A DNA stretch of 64,000 nt, taken from contig NZ_JAUAMC010000005.1 of NCBI RefSeq assembly GCF_031010195.1, positions 124,001-188,000 of the forward strand. Reading direction: 5' to 3'. Both the position numbers and the translations under genes were made by a program. Shown here one piece after another: positions 53,228 to 63,608 of the stretch. The number at the start of each line of letters is the position of its first letter. Position 1 is the stretch's first letter. The notes beneath the pieces were generated by a model, which was given only the letters and a program-made list of their open reading frames with translations, had not been told where the DNA came from and did no database searches. Origin of the DNA: Halomonas sp. SpR8 (lineage in GTDB: Bacteria; Pseudomonadota; Gammaproteobacteria; Pseudomonadales; Halomonadaceae).

Positions 53228-53592
53228 GCCCGCGATAGGCCCAGGAACGGCAGAAGTGTGAGGGCGGCAATCAGCCCAACCGCCAACAGCACCAGTACGA
53301 CCTGCAGCGGATGGGCAGCCAGGCGCTTCCATAACGTCTCTGCCTCACCCCGCTCAACCGCCGCTTGGTGCTCGCGCTGGGCGCGCTCCAGGCGCTCGGC
53401 TTGGTAAGCCTCTAGCGCGGCGATGGCCGCGTCGTGTTGATGCGGGTTGCGCAGCCAAATAGCATCAACCCCCAGGCGGAAAAAACCCGCCTGGGTTTCA
53501 TAGGTGTCAAAGCCATGCGCCGCCAGCAGGTCACGCACCTCCATCGCTTCTTCATCGGTAACGTGGCGCAGCCGGAACAGTAGTTTAGCCAT
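53224..53592 (-). CDS. DUF6164-like membrane-anchored protein
   Basis: A 122-residue protein. The N-terminal half is a small alpha/beta domain (MAKLLFRLRHVTDEEAMEVRDLLAAHGFDTYET) matching the DUF6164 proteins by eye; a charged helix leads to one C-terminal membrane segment (VVLVLLAVGLIAALTLLPFLG). It is convergent with the cupin gene, overlapping it by 4 bp. Confidence 0.8.
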   Translation of the reverse strand: MAKLLFRLRHVTDEEAMEVRDLLAAHGFDTYETQAGFFRLGVDAIWLRNPHQHDAAIAALEAYQAERLERAQREHQAAVERGEAETLWKRLAAHPLQVVLVLLAVGLIAALTLLPFLGLSRA

Positions 53593-53601
53593 TGGCGGGC
53601 C

Positions 53602-53783
53602 TCATGAGTCGCATTTACCGACCATCAGATCTGCTTGAATCACTTCAATCCAGTAGCCGTCCGGGTCTTTAACGAAGATAACATCTTTCATTTTGCCTTG
53701 ATCAGGGCGTTTCACAAACGTGACGTCGATTTCGCTCTCCTGTCGCTGAAGTTGTTCATTGAGCCTCACGTACCGCTTACCAT
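53602..53783 (-). pseudogene. Remnant of a glyoxalase I (lactoylglutathione lyase) gene
   Basis: The minus strand encodes the last ~57 residues of a glyoxalase I-like protein: TFVKRPDQGKMKDVIFVKDPDGYWIEVIQ, including the metal ligand glutamate in WIEV, and then a normal stop at 53602. Upstream the frame meets a stop and the N-terminal two thirds of the gene are missing. No frameshifted remainder is visible before 53943. Confidence 0.7.
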
Positions 53784-53978
53784 GGGGGCTTTAGCGTCAT
53801 AATGCTAGCCCTTACAAACACGTAGGCTATGTCAAAGCCGTGTGGTATTGAGATACCGATAAGCGCACTAGCAATCCTAAACAAAAACTCTACACTTATT
53901 AGCCATAAGGTTTACAAAAAAGACGTTCCCGCCACATGATCGATGGCCCTCATTAAGGGCGTCCTTCAGGAGGTTTTT

Positions 53979-54323
53979 ATGACTGCGATTGATATGACAC
54001 TGGGCGACCAACTGACGCTAAAGCAACTTTCCAATGCTCTGCACAACGGCTTTTCGCCGATTGTTGAAGTTGAATCCATGGATGGCATCTACAAGGTACG
54101 TTTTCATCACGCTAACGGCGTGTCTGACCTTAGCGACAGCAAAGGGCACGTCAGCACATTTCTGGGCACGGGCGAAATCCGCGACACGCTTGGCCAACTG
54201 GGCTTGACCCACGGCGTGCTGACCTTCGCTGACCAGTGCGGCGACGAGATGATTGGGGTCGAAGGTAAAGCCATAACGCCTGATGAAATGCTTACCTACG
54301 GTACACGCATTTCGTTTCGTTAG
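53979..54323 (+). CDS. DUF6482-like protein
   Basis: A 114-residue soluble protein. CAGGAGG precedes the ATG at 53979. The pattern VEVESMDGIYKVRFHHANGVSDLSDSKG and the later DQCGDEMIGV match the DUF6482 small proteins of Pseudomonas and Halomonas by eye. Function unknown. It lies just upstream of the thiamine riboswitch as a separate unit. Confidence 0.75.
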   Translation: MTAIDMTLGDQLTLKQLSNALHNGFSPIVEVESMDGIYKVRFHHANGVSDLSDSKGHVSTFLGTGEIRDTLGQLGLTHGVLTFADQCGDEMIGVEGKAITPDEMLTYGTRISFR

Positions 54324-54376
54324 ATTGCCATCATCCGTATCCGGGGCTTTACAGGGCCACTTCAGGTAAGGATAGT

Positions 54377-54462
54377 AACCCCTCGACAGGGGCGCCCTCC
54401 GTTAAGGGAGAGCTGAGAAGCACCCTTTGAACCTGAACCGGATAACACCGGCGTAGGGAGTT
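54377..54462 (+). promoter_or_regulatory. TPP riboswitch (THI element)
   Basis: All core THI-element motifs are present in order: ACAGGGGCGCCCT, GCTGAGA, ACCCTTTGAACCTGA and CCGGATAACACCGGCGTAGGGA. The closing stem pairs 54377-54383 with 54455-54462. It precedes thiM-thiE and should lower their expression when thiamine pyrophosphate is plentiful. Confidence 0.95.
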
Positions 54463-54478
54463 CTGGTAACGCCTACCA

Positions 54479-54494
54479 CCTCCCTGCCGGGAGG
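54479..54494 (+). promoter_or_regulatory. Ribosome-site-sequestering hairpin of the TPP riboswitch
   Basis: CCTCCC-TGCC-GGGAGG pairs the thiM Shine-Dalgarno (54489-54494) in a perfect 6-bp stem just before the ATG at 54500. It is a plausible expression platform acting on translation. Confidence 0.7.
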
Positions 54495-54499
54495 ATGCT

Positions 54500-55309
54500 A
54501 TGACCTTACCTCCGCTTGGCGATTACCTTGCAGCGCTGCGCACAAAGGCGCCACTCGTTCACTGCATGACCAACTATGTGGCCATGAACAGCACCGCGAA
54601 CCTGCTGCTAGCTACAGGTGCCTCACCCGCGATGCTGCATGCACCGGAAGAAGTCGCTGAGTTCACCGCTCTTTCCGACGGGCTGTCGATTAACATTGGT
54701 ACGATTTCTAGCCACTGGGCCGACGCCATGCTGATCGCCACCGCGACCGCCCATCAGCATGCAATTCCCTGGGTGTTAGACCCCGTCGCCGTTGGCGCAA
54801 CGCGCTATCGGCAAACGTTGTGCGCAAAGCTGCTGGCCGCTAAACCCAGCGTGATTCGTGGCAATGCCTCTGAAATCCTTGCTCTCAATGGCTTAGACAA
54901 CCAAGGACGCGGTGTGGATTCGACAGCCGCCACCGACCAAGCTGTCGACGCCGCGATAGCGCTAGCAAAACAGCACAGCTGTATTGTCGCAATGACCGGC
55001 GAAAGCGACTGGCTAACCGACGGTACACAACACTATCGTATTAGTGGTGGCCATCCATTAATGCCTCGAGTAACCACCTTAGGCTGTGGGCTAAGCGCGC
55101 TGGTGGCCGCTTTTATAGCGGCTAATCGTGCCCCCCTGCTGGAAGCCACCGCCGCCGCGCTGGCCTGTTTTGCCGTCGCGGGGACGCGTGCAGGCAACGC
55201 TGCCCAGGGGCCTGGCAGCTTTCAAGTGGCACTGCTGGATGCGCTGTACCAACTCACCCCTGACGACCTCACCACTCATACCCAGTTGGAGGCGCGTCAT
55301 GCCGCTTGA
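54500..55309 (+). CDS. thiM: Hydroxyethylthiazole kinase ThiM
   Basis: A 269-residue kinase that phosphorylates hydroxyethylthiazole in thiamine salvage. Typical features are PLVHCMTNYVAMNSTANLLLA at the start, WVLDPVAVGAT, RGNASEILAL and the late catalytic GCGLSALVAAF. It is the first gene after the TPP riboswitch and overlaps thiE by 11 bp. Confidence 0.95.
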   Translation: MTLPPLGDYLAALRTKAPLVHCMTNYVAMNSTANLLLATGASPAMLHAPEEVAEFTALSDGLSINIGTISSHWADAMLIATATAHQHAIPWVLDPVAVGATRYRQTLCAKLLAAKPSVIRGNASEILALNGLDNQGRGVDSTAATDQAVDAAIALAKQHSCIVAMTGESDWLTDGTQHYRISGGHPLMPRVTTLGCGLSALVAAFIAANRAPLLEATAAALACFAVAGTRAGNAAQGPGSFQVALLDALYQLTPDDLTTHTQLEARHAA

Positions 55310-55922
55310 TCTATCGCTTTATTTGGTGACTGACGCTGCGCTGTGCGGCGATGCTGGCTTAGAGCAGACGGTTGAAGCGGCGGTAAAAGGCGGCGTTACC
55401 ATTGTGCAACTGCGCGATAAGCACGCCAGCGATGAACAGATGGTGGCCCAAGCCAAACGCCTAAAAGCGCTTCTAGCGGGAACCGGCGTGCCGCTGATTA
55501 TTAACGACCGCTTGAGTGTGGCGCTGGAGAGTCAGGCTGACGGCCTGCATGTTGGCCAGAGCGACGCAGCCGTGCAGGCGGCCCGCAGCCTGTTAGGCGA
55601 GCAAGCGATTATCGGACTGTCGATTAACACCCTCGCTCAGCTTCAAGTCGCCCCCGTGAAGCTACTTGATTACGTGGGAATTGGCCCCGTGTTTGCGACC
55701 GTAAGCAAACAGGATCACGCCCAGCCCATCGGCTTTGGTGGCCTCGCCTCGCTGGTGAAGGCTTGCCTGCTTCCCAGTGTGGCAATTGGTGGGCTGAAAG
55801 CCGAGCATACCAGCGCCGTGCAGCGCGCAGGAGCCAACGGCTTAGCGGTGATCTCAGCCATCTGTGGCCAGCCGGACCCGTATCAGGCAGCGCGGTCGTT
55901 TCAGGTCTCGCGTAGCGATTAA
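55299..55922 (+). CDS. thiE: Thiamine phosphate synthase ThiE
   Basis: A 207-residue TIM-barrel enzyme joining the pyrimidine and thiazole phosphates. Motifs include GVTIVQLRDKHASD, LIINDRLSVAL, DGLHVGQSDA and the phosphate loop VAIGGLKAEH. The start at 55299 (MPLDLSLYLVTD) has GGAGG upstream; the frame is open further up inside thiM. Co-regulated with thiM. Confidence 0.95.
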   Translation: MPLDLSLYLVTDAALCGDAGLEQTVEAAVKGGVTIVQLRDKHASDEQMVAQAKRLKALLAGTGVPLIINDRLSVALESQADGLHVGQSDAAVQAARSLLGEQAIIGLSINTLAQLQVAPVKLLDYVGIGPVFATVSKQDHAQPIGFGGLASLVKACLLPSVAIGGLKAEHTSAVQRAGANGLAVISAICGQPDPYQAARSFQVSRSD

Positions 55923-55925
55923 AAC

Positions 55926-56801
55926 TCAGGCCGTTGGGCGGCGCTTAAGGGTTGTCCGGCGGTCGTGATACGCCACCGCTAACCCGCTGACCATAATCAA
56001 GGCGCTGCCCACCCACACCCAGATATCCGGCATCTCGCCCCAGAACCACCAACCCAGCAGCACCGCCCAGAGCATCGCGGTGTAATCAAACGGGGCGGCA
56101 ATGGCGGCGGGTGCAAAGCGAAACGCCAAGGTGATAAAGGCCGTGGCCGCGACGCCGAGCACGCCTGATGCAAAAAAACCCACCCAGTGCCACAGTAGCG
56201 GCGTTTGCCACACCCATGGCAGGGTTAGTCCTGTCACTATTAGTGGCACAAAGGTCATATAAAAGAGCATCGCCCATAGATGCTCTCGGGCACCGTAGCG
56301 GCGGGCGGTAATCATCATCAGGGCATAAAAAAACGCGGCGGCCACGAGCACCAATGCCCCCACCTGAAATGCGTCACCACCGGGGCGCACCACAATCACC
56401 ACGCCAGCAAATCCCACTAACGATGCGATGAGCACCGGCGGATCAATCCGCTCACCCAGTAATGGCACGGAGAGCAGCGTGACAAATAGCGGCGCGACAA
56501 AGGCGATTGCCGTGGCTTCCGCTAGCGGTAAAAGCGTCAGACCCCATACGAAGCACACCATGGTGGCGGTATAAATCAATCCGCGCAGAAAATGTACGCC
56601 GGGGCGCTTAGTTCGCAGTTTGCGTAATCCACCGGCAAAGTGGGCCAACAGCGCAATCATCGGTAGCGAGACTAACGCACGAAAGAAAATAATCTGCAGC
56701 GGCGAATGGGTCTCGCCTAACCATTTAGAAACAGCATCGCCCAAGGCTAAAAACAGAACGCCCAAACACATGCAGAGTATGCCTTTTAGTGACGTTGTCA
56801 C
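55926..56801 (-). CDS. EamA/DMT-family transporter
   Basis: A 291-residue membrane protein with ten predicted segments in two EamA repeats of five. The first repeat has LGDAVSKWLGETHSPLQIIFFRALVS; the second begins near residue 150. Members export amino acids, nucleosides or metabolites; the substrate is not predictable. It is convergent with thiE, with 3 bp between stops. Confidence 0.88.
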   Translation of the reverse strand: MTTSLKGILCMCLGVLFLALGDAVSKWLGETHSPLQIIFFRALVSLPMIALLAHFAGGLRKLRTKRPGVHFLRGLIYTATMVCFVWGLTLLPLAEATAIAFVAPLFVTLLSVPLLGERIDPPVLIASLVGFAGVVIVVRPGGDAFQVGALVLVAAAFFYALMMITARRYGAREHLWAMLFYMTFVPLIVTGLTLPWVWQTPLLWHWVGFFASGVLGVAATAFITLAFRFAPAAIAAPFDYTAMLWAVLLGWWFWGEMPDIWVWVGSALIMVSGLAVAYHDRRTTLKRRPTA

Positions 56802-56834
56802 CGCAACCTCCTCTTTTTATTATCCGCTTAAAAG

Positions 56835-56866
56835 CAAAAACCCCGCCAACTTGTCATTGGCGGGGT
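56835..56866 (-). terminator. Rho-independent terminator of the D,D-carboxypeptidase gene
   Basis: CCCCGCCAA pairs perfectly with TTGGCGGGG around a 7-base loop, followed by TTTTTGC on the minus strand, 18 bp beyond the stop. Confidence 0.9.
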
Positions 56867-56883
56867 GATAGCCACGCACCACC

Positions 56884-58263
56884 TTAGAGGCTAGCGTTAA
56901 CGACCATGCAATCCATGCCTTGAGAGTGCAGGTCGCGGCAGGCCTGGCGAGCGCGCTGCTCGTCCAGTGCGACCAGTCGGGCACGATAAACAGGCGTTTG
57001 GCCTTGCACGGTATCCACCTCAACGCGTCCGCCTACGCTTTCGCCTATGCGGTGAGCAGCTTGCTGTGCAAGCTGGCGAGCCTGTGTCTCTTGGCTAAAA
57101 GCGCCAACTTGAATGCCCCAAGTACCGCCCGATTGATTGGCCGCAGCCAACCTCTGCTCACGCTCAATAAAGGCTTGCAGCGGATCAGGTTGAGGAGCTT
57201 CATTAACGGAGGCGGGGCGCTGAACGGTAACAATATCAGCCAACTGCTCTTCCAAATCTAAGGCAGGCGCTGACGCCACCTGCTGAGACAGTGAAGTCGT
57301 CTCTACCACTGCCACGACTGGCTGGCGCTGTTCAGGCGTTGGGGGGGCAGCCGGCTTGGGGGGGGAAGCAAAGGCCATAAATTCGCGTGAGAAATCCGTG
57401 TCGCCCATCCAGTTTTGCTGGTCGCGCAGCGAGGCACGCAGGAAGCTGCGATCGAGTAGGTTGGCCATGTGGGTATCTCGAGACTGGGATGAAAACCCAC
57501 CCATCACAACCCCCACCAAACGCCGATTGCCGCGTATCGCCGTCGTCGCGACGTTAAAGCCAGAGGCACGAATAAAACCAGTCTTCAAACCATCTGCGCC
57601 GGGATAGTCCCGCACCAGACGATTATGGCTAGTGTGCCGGGTGCCTCGGTAGGTGAACTCTTGCAGGCCGAAATAGTGGTAGTACTGCGGAAAATCCTGC
57701 ATCACACGCACTGAAAGGGTCAGCATATCCCGCGCGGTGGTAATTTGGCCGTCATCCGGCAAACCTGAGGCATTACGAAAAGTAGTAGCGTGCATACCCA
57801 GCTCACGCGCCCGGGTAGTCATCATTTGCGCAAAACGCGCCTCACTGCCACCAATCGCTTCGGCGACCACAGCAGCAACATCGTTAGCTGAGCGAACGGC
57901 AAGCGCGCGAATCGCGGTATCGACTGGAATTGTACTGCCAGCGGATAGCCAGAGCTTAACCGCGGGTTTAGCGGCCGCATAAGGGGAAACAGGCAACGGT
58001 TGGTTCAAACGCAAGCGGCCATCTTCCAACGCTTCAAAGGTCATATAGAGCGTCATCATTTTGGTTAACGACGCAGGATAGCGCTGATCGTCAATATTTT
58101 CCGCGTAGAGCACTTCGCCATTATCTAAGTCCACCACGATACCGGCATAACGTGGATTGTCGGCATGCACGTTGCTGGCTAGCACTAACGTGAGCAATAC
58201 TCCCATACACAGCGCCCATAGCGCCGACGCACGATCGACGCTGTGATTTACCCTCGCATACAT
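56884..58263 (-). CDS. D-alanyl-D-alanine carboxypeptidase (PBP5/6 type) with SPOR-like tail
   Basis: A 459-residue exported S11 peptidase. The signal peptide ends VHA near residue 34. Active-site motifs are SLTK (near residue 65), SAND (near 124) and KTG (near 226). After a proline-rich linker the C-terminal ~75 residues form a SPOR-like domain (GTWGIQVGAFSQETQARQLAQQ), which binds denuded septal glycan, replacing the usual membrane-anchoring helix. It trims peptidoglycan stem peptides, probably at the division site. Confidence 0.9.
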   Translation of the reverse strand: MYARVNHSVDRASALWALCMGVLLTLVLASNVHADNPRYAGIVVDLDNGEVLYAENIDDQRYPASLTKMMTLYMTFEALEDGRLRLNQPLPVSPYAAAKPAVKLWLSAGSTIPVDTAIRALAVRSANDVAAVVAEAIGGSEARFAQMMTTRARELGMHATTFRNASGLPDDGQITTARDMLTLSVRVMQDFPQYYHYFGLQEFTYRGTRHTSHNRLVRDYPGADGLKTGFIRASGFNVATTAIRGNRRLVGVVMGGFSSQSRDTHMANLLDRSFLRASLRDQQNWMGDTDFSREFMAFASPPKPAAPPTPEQRQPVVAVVETTSLSQQVASAPALDLEEQLADIVTVQRPASVNEAPQPDPLQAFIEREQRLAAANQSGGTWGIQVGAFSQETQARQLAQQAAHRIGESVGGRVEVDTVQGQTPVYRARLVALDEQRARQACRDLHSQGMDCMVVNASL

Positions 58264-58600
58264 ACCTGCCCCTTGCTTGTTAACGACCCACGATGAAGGA
58301 CCCGCTGTTCACCTTTACTACCATGCCATAATCAAGGCCCAGCGCAAGGCTTTCCGGTGGCGGTAAAACTGTTCTTAACACGGTTCTTAACATAGTTTTT
58401 AACACAGTTCTTAACATAGTCCTTAAAACGGTTTTAAAACAGCTCTTAAGGCTATTTACGATACATAGAGTATATACGCAGTTAAGCCAAGAAAAAGGGG
58501 CGTTCCATGGGAAATAACAGAAGATAGTTGAGGCATATAAAAAACCGACCCACAGAGGGGTCGGTTTTCATTTGCTATTAAAGTTGCCTAGCGCAGAGGA
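58264..58600. other. Intergenic region downstream of rplQ
   Basis: A 337-bp gap. It holds the promoter of the carboxypeptidase gene, a run of short imperfect TTCTTAACA repeats (about five copies, 58372-58450), and the rplQ terminator. No gene is seen. Confidence 0.5.
58539..58569 (-). terminator. Rho-independent terminator of the alpha operon
   Basis: AAAACCGACC and GGTCGGTTTT form a long stem with a T-run on the minus strand, 32 bp beyond rplQ. It ends the spc/alpha ribosomal transcript. Confidence 0.9.
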
Positions 58601-58987
58601 TTACTCTTCAGCAGCAGCTTCTTCAACAACCGGGCGATCAACTAGCTCAACGAACGCCATAGGCGCATTGTCGCCGGTGCGGAAACCGCACTTAAGAATA
58701 CGGACGTAACCGCCCGGACGCTCGGCATAACGCGGACCTAGTTCGTTAAACAGTTTACCGACGGCTTCTTTAGAGCGCGTACGGGAAAATGCCAAACGAC
58801 GGTTTGCAACGCTATCCTGCTTAGACAAGGTAATCAGCGGCTCGATAACGCGACGCAGTTCCTTGGCCTTCGGCAGGGTTGTCTTGATGACTTCATGTTC
58901 GACCAGCGAGACAGACATGTTTTTAAACATTGCCTGGCGATGCGAGCTGGTGCGATTCAGATGACGACCACTCTTACGATGACGCAT
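58601..58987 (-). CDS. rplQ: 50S ribosomal protein L17
   Basis: A 128-residue L17, starting [24 protein letters not shown] as in all bacteria. The C terminus has a short acidic addition (VVEEAAAEE). Last gene of the alpha operon, after rpoA. Confidence 0.97.
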   Translation of the reverse strand: MRHRKSGRHLNRTSSHRQAMFKNMSVSLVEHEVIKTTLPKAKELRRVIEPLITLSKQDSVANRRLAFSRTRSKEAVGKLFNELGPRYAERPGGYVRILKCGFRTGDNAPMAFVELVDRPVVEEAAAEE

Positions 58988-59026
58988 GGTTGTAATTCCT
59001 TACCAAACTGGGACTCAAGTCGACGC

Positions 59027-60022
59027 TCACGCGGAGGCCTTGTCGTCCTTCAGGCTTGCTGGCGGCCAATTTTCCAACCGCATGCCGAGGGACAAGCCGC
59101 GAGCTGCCAATACATCTTTGATTTCATTCAAAGACTTTTTACCGAGATTCGGTGTCTTCAACAGCTCAACTTCTGTGCGCTGGATAAGATCACCGATATA
59201 GTAAATATTCTCGGCTTTTAGGCAGTTCGCGCTGCGAACGGTCAACTCAAGATCGTCTACGGGGCGCAATAGAATTGGATCGACATGATCCTCTTCCTCT
59301 TCGACTTCCTGTTCTTTATCAGCTTCCAGGTCGACGAAGGCGGCCAGCTGCTCTTGCAGGATGGTCGCACTGCGACGGATAGCCTCTTCCGGATCCAAGG
59401 TACCGTCGGTTTCCAGATCGATAATTAGCTTATCGAGGTCGGTGCGCTGCTCTACACGAGCGGCTTCAACCGAGTAGGAAACACGCCGGACAGGGCTGAA
59501 GGTGGCATCCAGCTGCAGGCGGCCAATAGCACGAGTCTCTTCATCAGAGCCGCGTGCGTCAGCCGGTTCGTAGCCACGACCCAGCGCTACTTTAAGCTGA
59601 ATTTTCAGCTCGGCACCTTCATTGACATGAGCAATGACGTGATCCGGGTTGACGATTTCGACGCTATGATCAAGCGCAATGTCGCCAGCGGTGACGACGG
59701 CTGGGCCCTGCTTGTTCAGCGTGAGCACCGCCTCATCGCGGCTGTGCATCTTGATCGCAACATCTTTCAAGTTCAGGAGGATTTCAATGACATCTTCCTG
59801 CACCCCTTCGAGCGCACTGTATTCGTGCTCGACGCCGGCGATTTCAGCCTCTACCACGGCACAGCCGGGCATAGACGAAAGCAGAATGCGACGCAGTGCA
59901 TTCCCCAGGGTGTGACCAAAGCCACGCTCGAACGGTTCGAGCACGATTTTGGCGTGATGTGCGCTGATTTCTTCGACCTTGATGTCGCGAGGACGGAGAA
60001 ACTCTGTCACTGAACGCTGCAT
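59027..60022 (-). CDS. rpoA: RNA polymerase alpha subunit
   Basis: A 331-residue alpha subunit. The N-terminal assembly domain ([23 protein letters not shown]) and the C-terminal DNA- and activator-binding domain ([43 protein letters not shown]) are complete. An acidic linker ([12 protein letters not shown]) joins them. It lies between rpsD and rplQ. Confidence 0.98.
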   Translation of the reverse strand: MQRSVTEFLRPRDIKVEEISAHHAKIVLEPFERGFGHTLGNALRRILLSSMPGCAVVEAEIAGVEHEYSALEGVQEDVIEILLNLKDVAIKMHSRDEAVLTLNKQGPAVVTAGDIALDHSVEIVNPDHVIAHVNEGAELKIQLKVALGRGYEPADARGSDEETRAIGRLQLDATFSPVRRVSYSVEAARVEQRTDLDKLIIDLETDGTLDPEEAIRRSATILQEQLAAFVDLEADKEQEVEEEEDHVDPILLRPVDDLELTVRSANCLKAENIYYIGDLIQRTEVELLKTPNLGKKSLNEIKDVLAARGLSLGMRLENWPPASLKDDKASA

Positions 60023-60120
60023 ATGAACACCTTTCAGGCTGCCAAACGGATACTTGATACTCGGTACGACCTGGCACTGGGGTTAAACCGGCACCAGATC
60101 GACAAGAAACAGAAAACTGC

Positions 60121-60741
60121 TTACTTGGAGTACAGCTCGACGATCAGGTTTTCGTTGATGTCGGCAGACAGGTCACCGCGTTCAGGCAGAGCCTTGAAAG
60201 TGCCTTCCATCTTCTTGGCGTCGATTTCGATCCAAGCGATATCGCCACGGTTTGCCGCAATCGACAAAGCGCTTTGAATACGTGCTTGGTTTTTCGCTTT
60301 TTCGCGAATGGAAACAACGTCACCCGGCTTCACTTGGTAGGAAGCTACGTTAACGGTGCGGCCGTTCACGGAAATCGCCTTGTGGCTGACCAGCTGACGC
60401 GCTTCAGAGCGAGTCGAGCCGAAGCCCATACGGTAGACGACGTTATCCAGTCGGGATTCGAGCAACTGCAACAAAACTTCACCGGTCGCACCTTTCAGGC
60501 GAGCGGCTTCTTTGTAGTAGTTACGGAACTGTTTTTCGAGTACGCCGTACATGCGACGTACCTTTTGCTTCTCGCGAAGCTGCAAGCCGTAGTCTGAAAG
60601 ACGCTGACGACGCTGGCCGTGTACACCCGGAATCTGTTCGGATTTACACTTTTTCTCGAAGGGAGTCACACCACTCTTTAAAAAGAGGTCTGTGCCTTCA
60701 CGACGAGACAGTTTGCACTTCGGTCCAATATAACGAGCCAT
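60121..60741 (-). CDS. rpsD: 30S ribosomal protein S4
   Basis: A 206-residue S4 ([20 protein letters not shown]) with the S4 RNA-binding domain ([30 protein letters not shown]). It binds 16S rRNA early in assembly and in many bacteria represses its own operon. Confidence 0.98.
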   Translation of the reverse strand: MARYIGPKCKLSRREGTDLFLKSGVTPFEKKCKSEQIPGVHGQRRQRLSDYGLQLREKQKVRRMYGVLEKQFRNYYKEAARLKGATGEVLLQLLESRLDNVVYRMGFGSTRSEARQLVSHKAISVNGRTVNVASYQVKPGDVVSIREKAKNQARIQSALSIAANRGDIAWIEIDAKKMEGTFKALPERGDLSADINENLIVELYSK

Positions 60742-60753
60742 GAATCTGTCTCC

Positions 60754-61140
60754 TTAAACGCGGCGTTTCTTCGGCGGACGGCAGCCATTATGGGGAATGG
60801 GCGTCGCGTCTACGATGCTTTGCACGCGGAAGCCGGCGGCATTCAGTGCGCGCACGGCGGATTCACGACCGGGACCTGGGCCTTTAACCAGTACGTCTAC
60901 GTTTTTCACACCATACTCGGCTGCAGCAGTTGCTGCACGTTCGCTTGCCACTTGAGCAGCGAACGGGGTGCTCTTGCGAGAACCACGAAAACCCGAACCA
61001 CCGGCAGTTGCCCATGAAAGAGCATTGCCCTGGCGGTCTGTGATCGTCACGATCGTGTTGTTAAAAGAGGCATGGATATGTGCAATCGCATCCACTACCT
61101 GCTTTTTAACCTTTTTACGGTTACTACGCGGGTTAGCCAT
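60754..61140 (-). CDS. rpsK: 30S ribosomal protein S11
   Basis: A 128-residue S11 with the conserved [20 protein letters not shown] and C-terminal [15 protein letters not shown]. Between rpsM and rpsD. Confidence 0.98.
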   Translation of the reverse strand: MANPRSNRKKVKKQVVDAIAHIHASFNNTIVTITDRQGNALSWATAGGSGFRGSRKSTPFAAQVASERAATAAAEYGVKNVDVLVKGPGPGRESAVRALNAAGFRVQSIVDATPIPHNGCRPPKKRRV

Positions 61141-61179
61141 GTTGATGTCTATTCCTGTCTTTACGCCAGAACGTGCGTG

Positions 61180-61536
61180 TTATTTGCGGATCGGCTTACG
61201 CGGGCCCTTACGGGTGCGCGCGTTAGTCTTAGTCCGCTGACCACGCAGCGGAAGACTACGACGATGACGCAGACCACGGTAGCAACCTAAGTCCATGAGA
61301 CGCTTAATGTTAAGCGTAACATCACGACGAAGGTCGCCTTCTACGGTGTACTTGCCAACTTCAGAACGCAGGGTGTCGACTTCTTCAGAAGACAGGTCCT
61401 GGATCTTGGCAGTAGGCGCGATACCGGCTGCAGCACAGATGTGCTCAGCACGGGTACGGCCAATCCCGAAGATATAGGTCAGCGAGATCGCCGCATGCTT
61501 GTTGTCCGGGATATTGACGCCTGCAATACGGGCCAT
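61180..61536 (-). CDS. rpsM: 30S ribosomal protein S13
   Basis: A 118-residue S13 ([26 protein letters not shown]) ending in the basic tail GPRKPIRK. First gene of the alpha portion; a strong hairpin lies in its 5' leader. Confidence 0.98.
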   Translation of the reverse strand: MARIAGVNIPDNKHAAISLTYIFGIGRTRAEHICAAAGIAPTAKIQDLSSEEVDTLRSEVGKYTVEGDLRRDVTLNIKRLMDLGCYRGLRHRRSLPLRGQRTKTNARTRKGPRKPIRK

Positions 61537-61594
61537 CAGCTTACTCCGAAATTTGAGCGGCTTGCTCGTTTATTCATCTACAAAAGGCGCAACA

Positions 61595-61631
61595 GCATAC
61601 CCCTTTTAGTGCCCTAAGGCAAGGGGTATGC
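61595..61631 (-). promoter_or_regulatory. Hairpin in the leader between rpmJ and rpsM
   Basis: GCATACCCCTT and AAGGGGTATGC form a perfect 11-bp stem around a 15-base loop in the 124-bp gap before rpsM. It lacks a T-run, so it may be an RNA processing or regulatory structure rather than a terminator; S4-mediated control is known to act in this leader in E. coli. Confidence 0.55.
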
Positions 61632-61660
61632 TGGCACCCGCTTAATACAACCCAGAGCTG

Positions 61661-61774
61661 TTAGCCCTGACGCTGTTTGTGCCGTGGTTCGCTACAGATG
61701 ACGCGGACAGCGCCATTGCGACGAATGATCTTGCAGTTACGGCACATTTTCTTTACGGAAGCTCGAACTTTCAT
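61661..61774 (-). CDS. rpmJ: 50S ribosomal protein L36
   Basis: A 37-residue L36 ([20 protein letters not shown], ending PRHKQRQG). It has the four zinc ligands C11, C14, C27 and H32, so it is the zinc-containing form. It lies between secY and rpsM as in other gammaproteobacteria. Confidence 0.97.
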   Translation of the reverse strand: MKVRASVKKMCRNCKIIRRNGAVRVICSEPRHKQRQG

Positions 61775-61838
61775 CGATCTTTCTCCAAAAACCGGCTCGC
61801 GGCGCGCCCCCTCTCACGTAGTAGGGGTGGACGGCGCC

Positions 61839-63170
61839 TCAGCGCATGATACCGCCGCTACCGTAGCCTTTCAGGTTGGACTTCTTCATCACTGAGTCAT
61901 ACTGATGCGACATGAGATGCGACTGCACCTGGGCCATGAAGTCCATGATGACCACGACTACGATTAACAACGAGGTACCGCCGAAGAAAAACGGCACGTT
62001 CCACGCCACAATCAAGAACTGGGGCATCAAGGAAACCGCAGTGATATACAAGGCACCGAACAGGGTCAAACGTGTCATGACCTTGTCGATATAGCGAGCG
62101 GTCTGCTCGCCGGGGCGAATGCCCGGCAGGAAAGCGCCTGACTTTTTAAGATTGTCAGCCACATCCTTGGGGTTGAAGACCAGCGCTGTGTAAAAGAAGC
62201 AGAAGAATACCACTGCCGCCGCGAAAAGCAAGATGTAAAGCGGTTGACCTGGACCTAATGCCTGGGATGCACGCTGCAACCACTCCATACCTTCACCGGC
62301 ACCTACCCACTGACCTATAGAGGCCGGGAAGAGCAGAATACTGGAGGCAAAAATCGCCGGAATTACGCCGGCCATGTTGACCTTCAAAGGCAGGTAGCTA
62401 CTTTGCCCTGCATACATCTTATTGCCCACTTGCCGCCGGGGGTAGTTAACCTTGAGGCGACGTTGGCCGCGCTCAATGAAAACCACGAAGGCGACTGTCG
62501 CAACACCTAACACTGACAGCGCTAACAGCGGCAGAACATTCCAGGCCCCTTCATTACGGGCAAGCTCAAAGGCTTGGCCCACGGCACTGGGCAGTCCAGC
62601 GACAATACCGGCGAAGATCAGCAGCGAAATACCGTTGCCGATGCCCTTCTCGGTAATCTGCTCACCCAGCCACATCATAAACACCGCGCCCGATACAAAC
62701 GTAATCACGGCGGTGAAATAGAAGCTGAGGTCTGCAGTGTACGCGATGCCTTGGCTGGCCAGGCCGACGGACATGCCGACAGCCTGGACAAACGCCAGTA
62801 TCACCGTGCCGTAGCGGGTGTACTGACTAATCTTGCGGCGGCCAGCCTCACCCTCTTTCTTGAGCTGCTCAAGATGAGGGGAGACCGCAGTCATGAGCTG
62901 CATGATAATCGACGCCGAAATGTAGGGCATTATACCCAGGGCGAGAACACTCATGCGCTCCAGAGCGCCACCCGAGAACATGTTAAACATGCCTAGGATG
63001 GTTCCCTGTTGCTCCCTAAACAAGGCAGCAAGCTGGTCAGGATTGATACCGGGTACGGGAATGTGGGCACCAATACGGTACACCACGATGGCGAGGAGCA
63101 CGAAGCGCAAACGCGCCCACAGTTCACTCAGACCGCTGCCCATCGCCGGCATGTTTCCTGACTTGGCCAT
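61839..63170 (-). CDS. secY: Preprotein translocase subunit SecY
   Basis: A 443-residue ten-helix channel protein of the Sec translocon. Conserved features include [33 protein letters not shown] loop ([14 protein letters not shown]) and [13 protein letters not shown]. It starts directly after rplO. Confidence 0.97.
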   Translation of the reverse strand: MAKSGNMPAMGSGLSELWARLRFVLLAIVVYRIGAHIPVPGINPDQLAALFREQQGTILGMFNMFSGGALERMSVLALGIMPYISASIIMQLMTAVSPHLEQLKKEGEAGRRKISQYTRYGTVILAFVQAVGMSVGLASQGIAYTADLSFYFTAVITFVSGAVFMMWLGEQITEKGIGNGISLLIFAGIVAGLPSAVGQAFELARNEGAWNVLPLLALSVLGVATVAFVVFIERGQRRLKVNYPRRQVGNKMYAGQSSYLPLKVNMAGVIPAIFASSILLFPASIGQWVGAGEGMEWLQRASQALGPGQPLYILLFAAAVVFFCFFYTALVFNPKDVADNLKKSGAFLPGIRPGEQTARYIDKVMTRLTLFGALYITAVSLMPQFLIVAWNVPFFFGGTSLLIVVVVIMDFMAQVQSHLMSHQYDSVMKKSNLKGYGSGGIMR

Positions 63171-63605
63171 TTAGTCCTCTACCTTGCCGCCAGCGGCTTC
63201 GATCGCTTCACGGGCACCTTTGGTGACCTTGATTCCGCGAACGGTAACCGCCGTTTTCAATTCGCCAGAAAGGATGATCTTCGCGTGTAGCGTAGAATCC
63301 TTTAGCACGTTGGCTTCTTTCAAAGACGCTAGGGTGACTTCGCCACCGGCAACTTTGGCCAGTTCAGCCAGGCGTACTTCCTCAGAGACCAGAGATTTTG
63401 CAGACGTAAAGCCGAACTTCGGCAAACGACGCTGCAAAGGCATCTGACCGCCTTCGAAACCAGGCTTAACACTGCCGCCACTACGTGCTTTCTGACCTTT
63501 GTGACCACGGCCACCGGTCTTACCAAGACCGGAACCGATGCCACGACCAACGCGCTTTGCAGCGTGTTTGGAGCCCGGAGCCGGGCTTAGGTTATTGAGC
63601 TTCAT
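63171..63605 (-). CDS. rplO: 50S ribosomal protein L15
   Basis: A 144-residue L15 ([22 protein letters not shown], then the glycine- and basic-rich [13 protein letters not shown]). Its stop abuts the secY start. Confidence 0.97.
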   Translation of the reverse strand: MKLNNLSPAPGSKHAAKRVGRGIGSGLGKTGGRGHKGQKARSGGSVKPGFEGGQMPLQRRLPKFGFTSAKSLVSEEVRLAELAKVAGGEVTLASLKEANVLKDSTLHAKIILSGELKTAVTVRGIKVTKGAREAIEAAGGKVED

Positions 63606-63608
63606 GGA

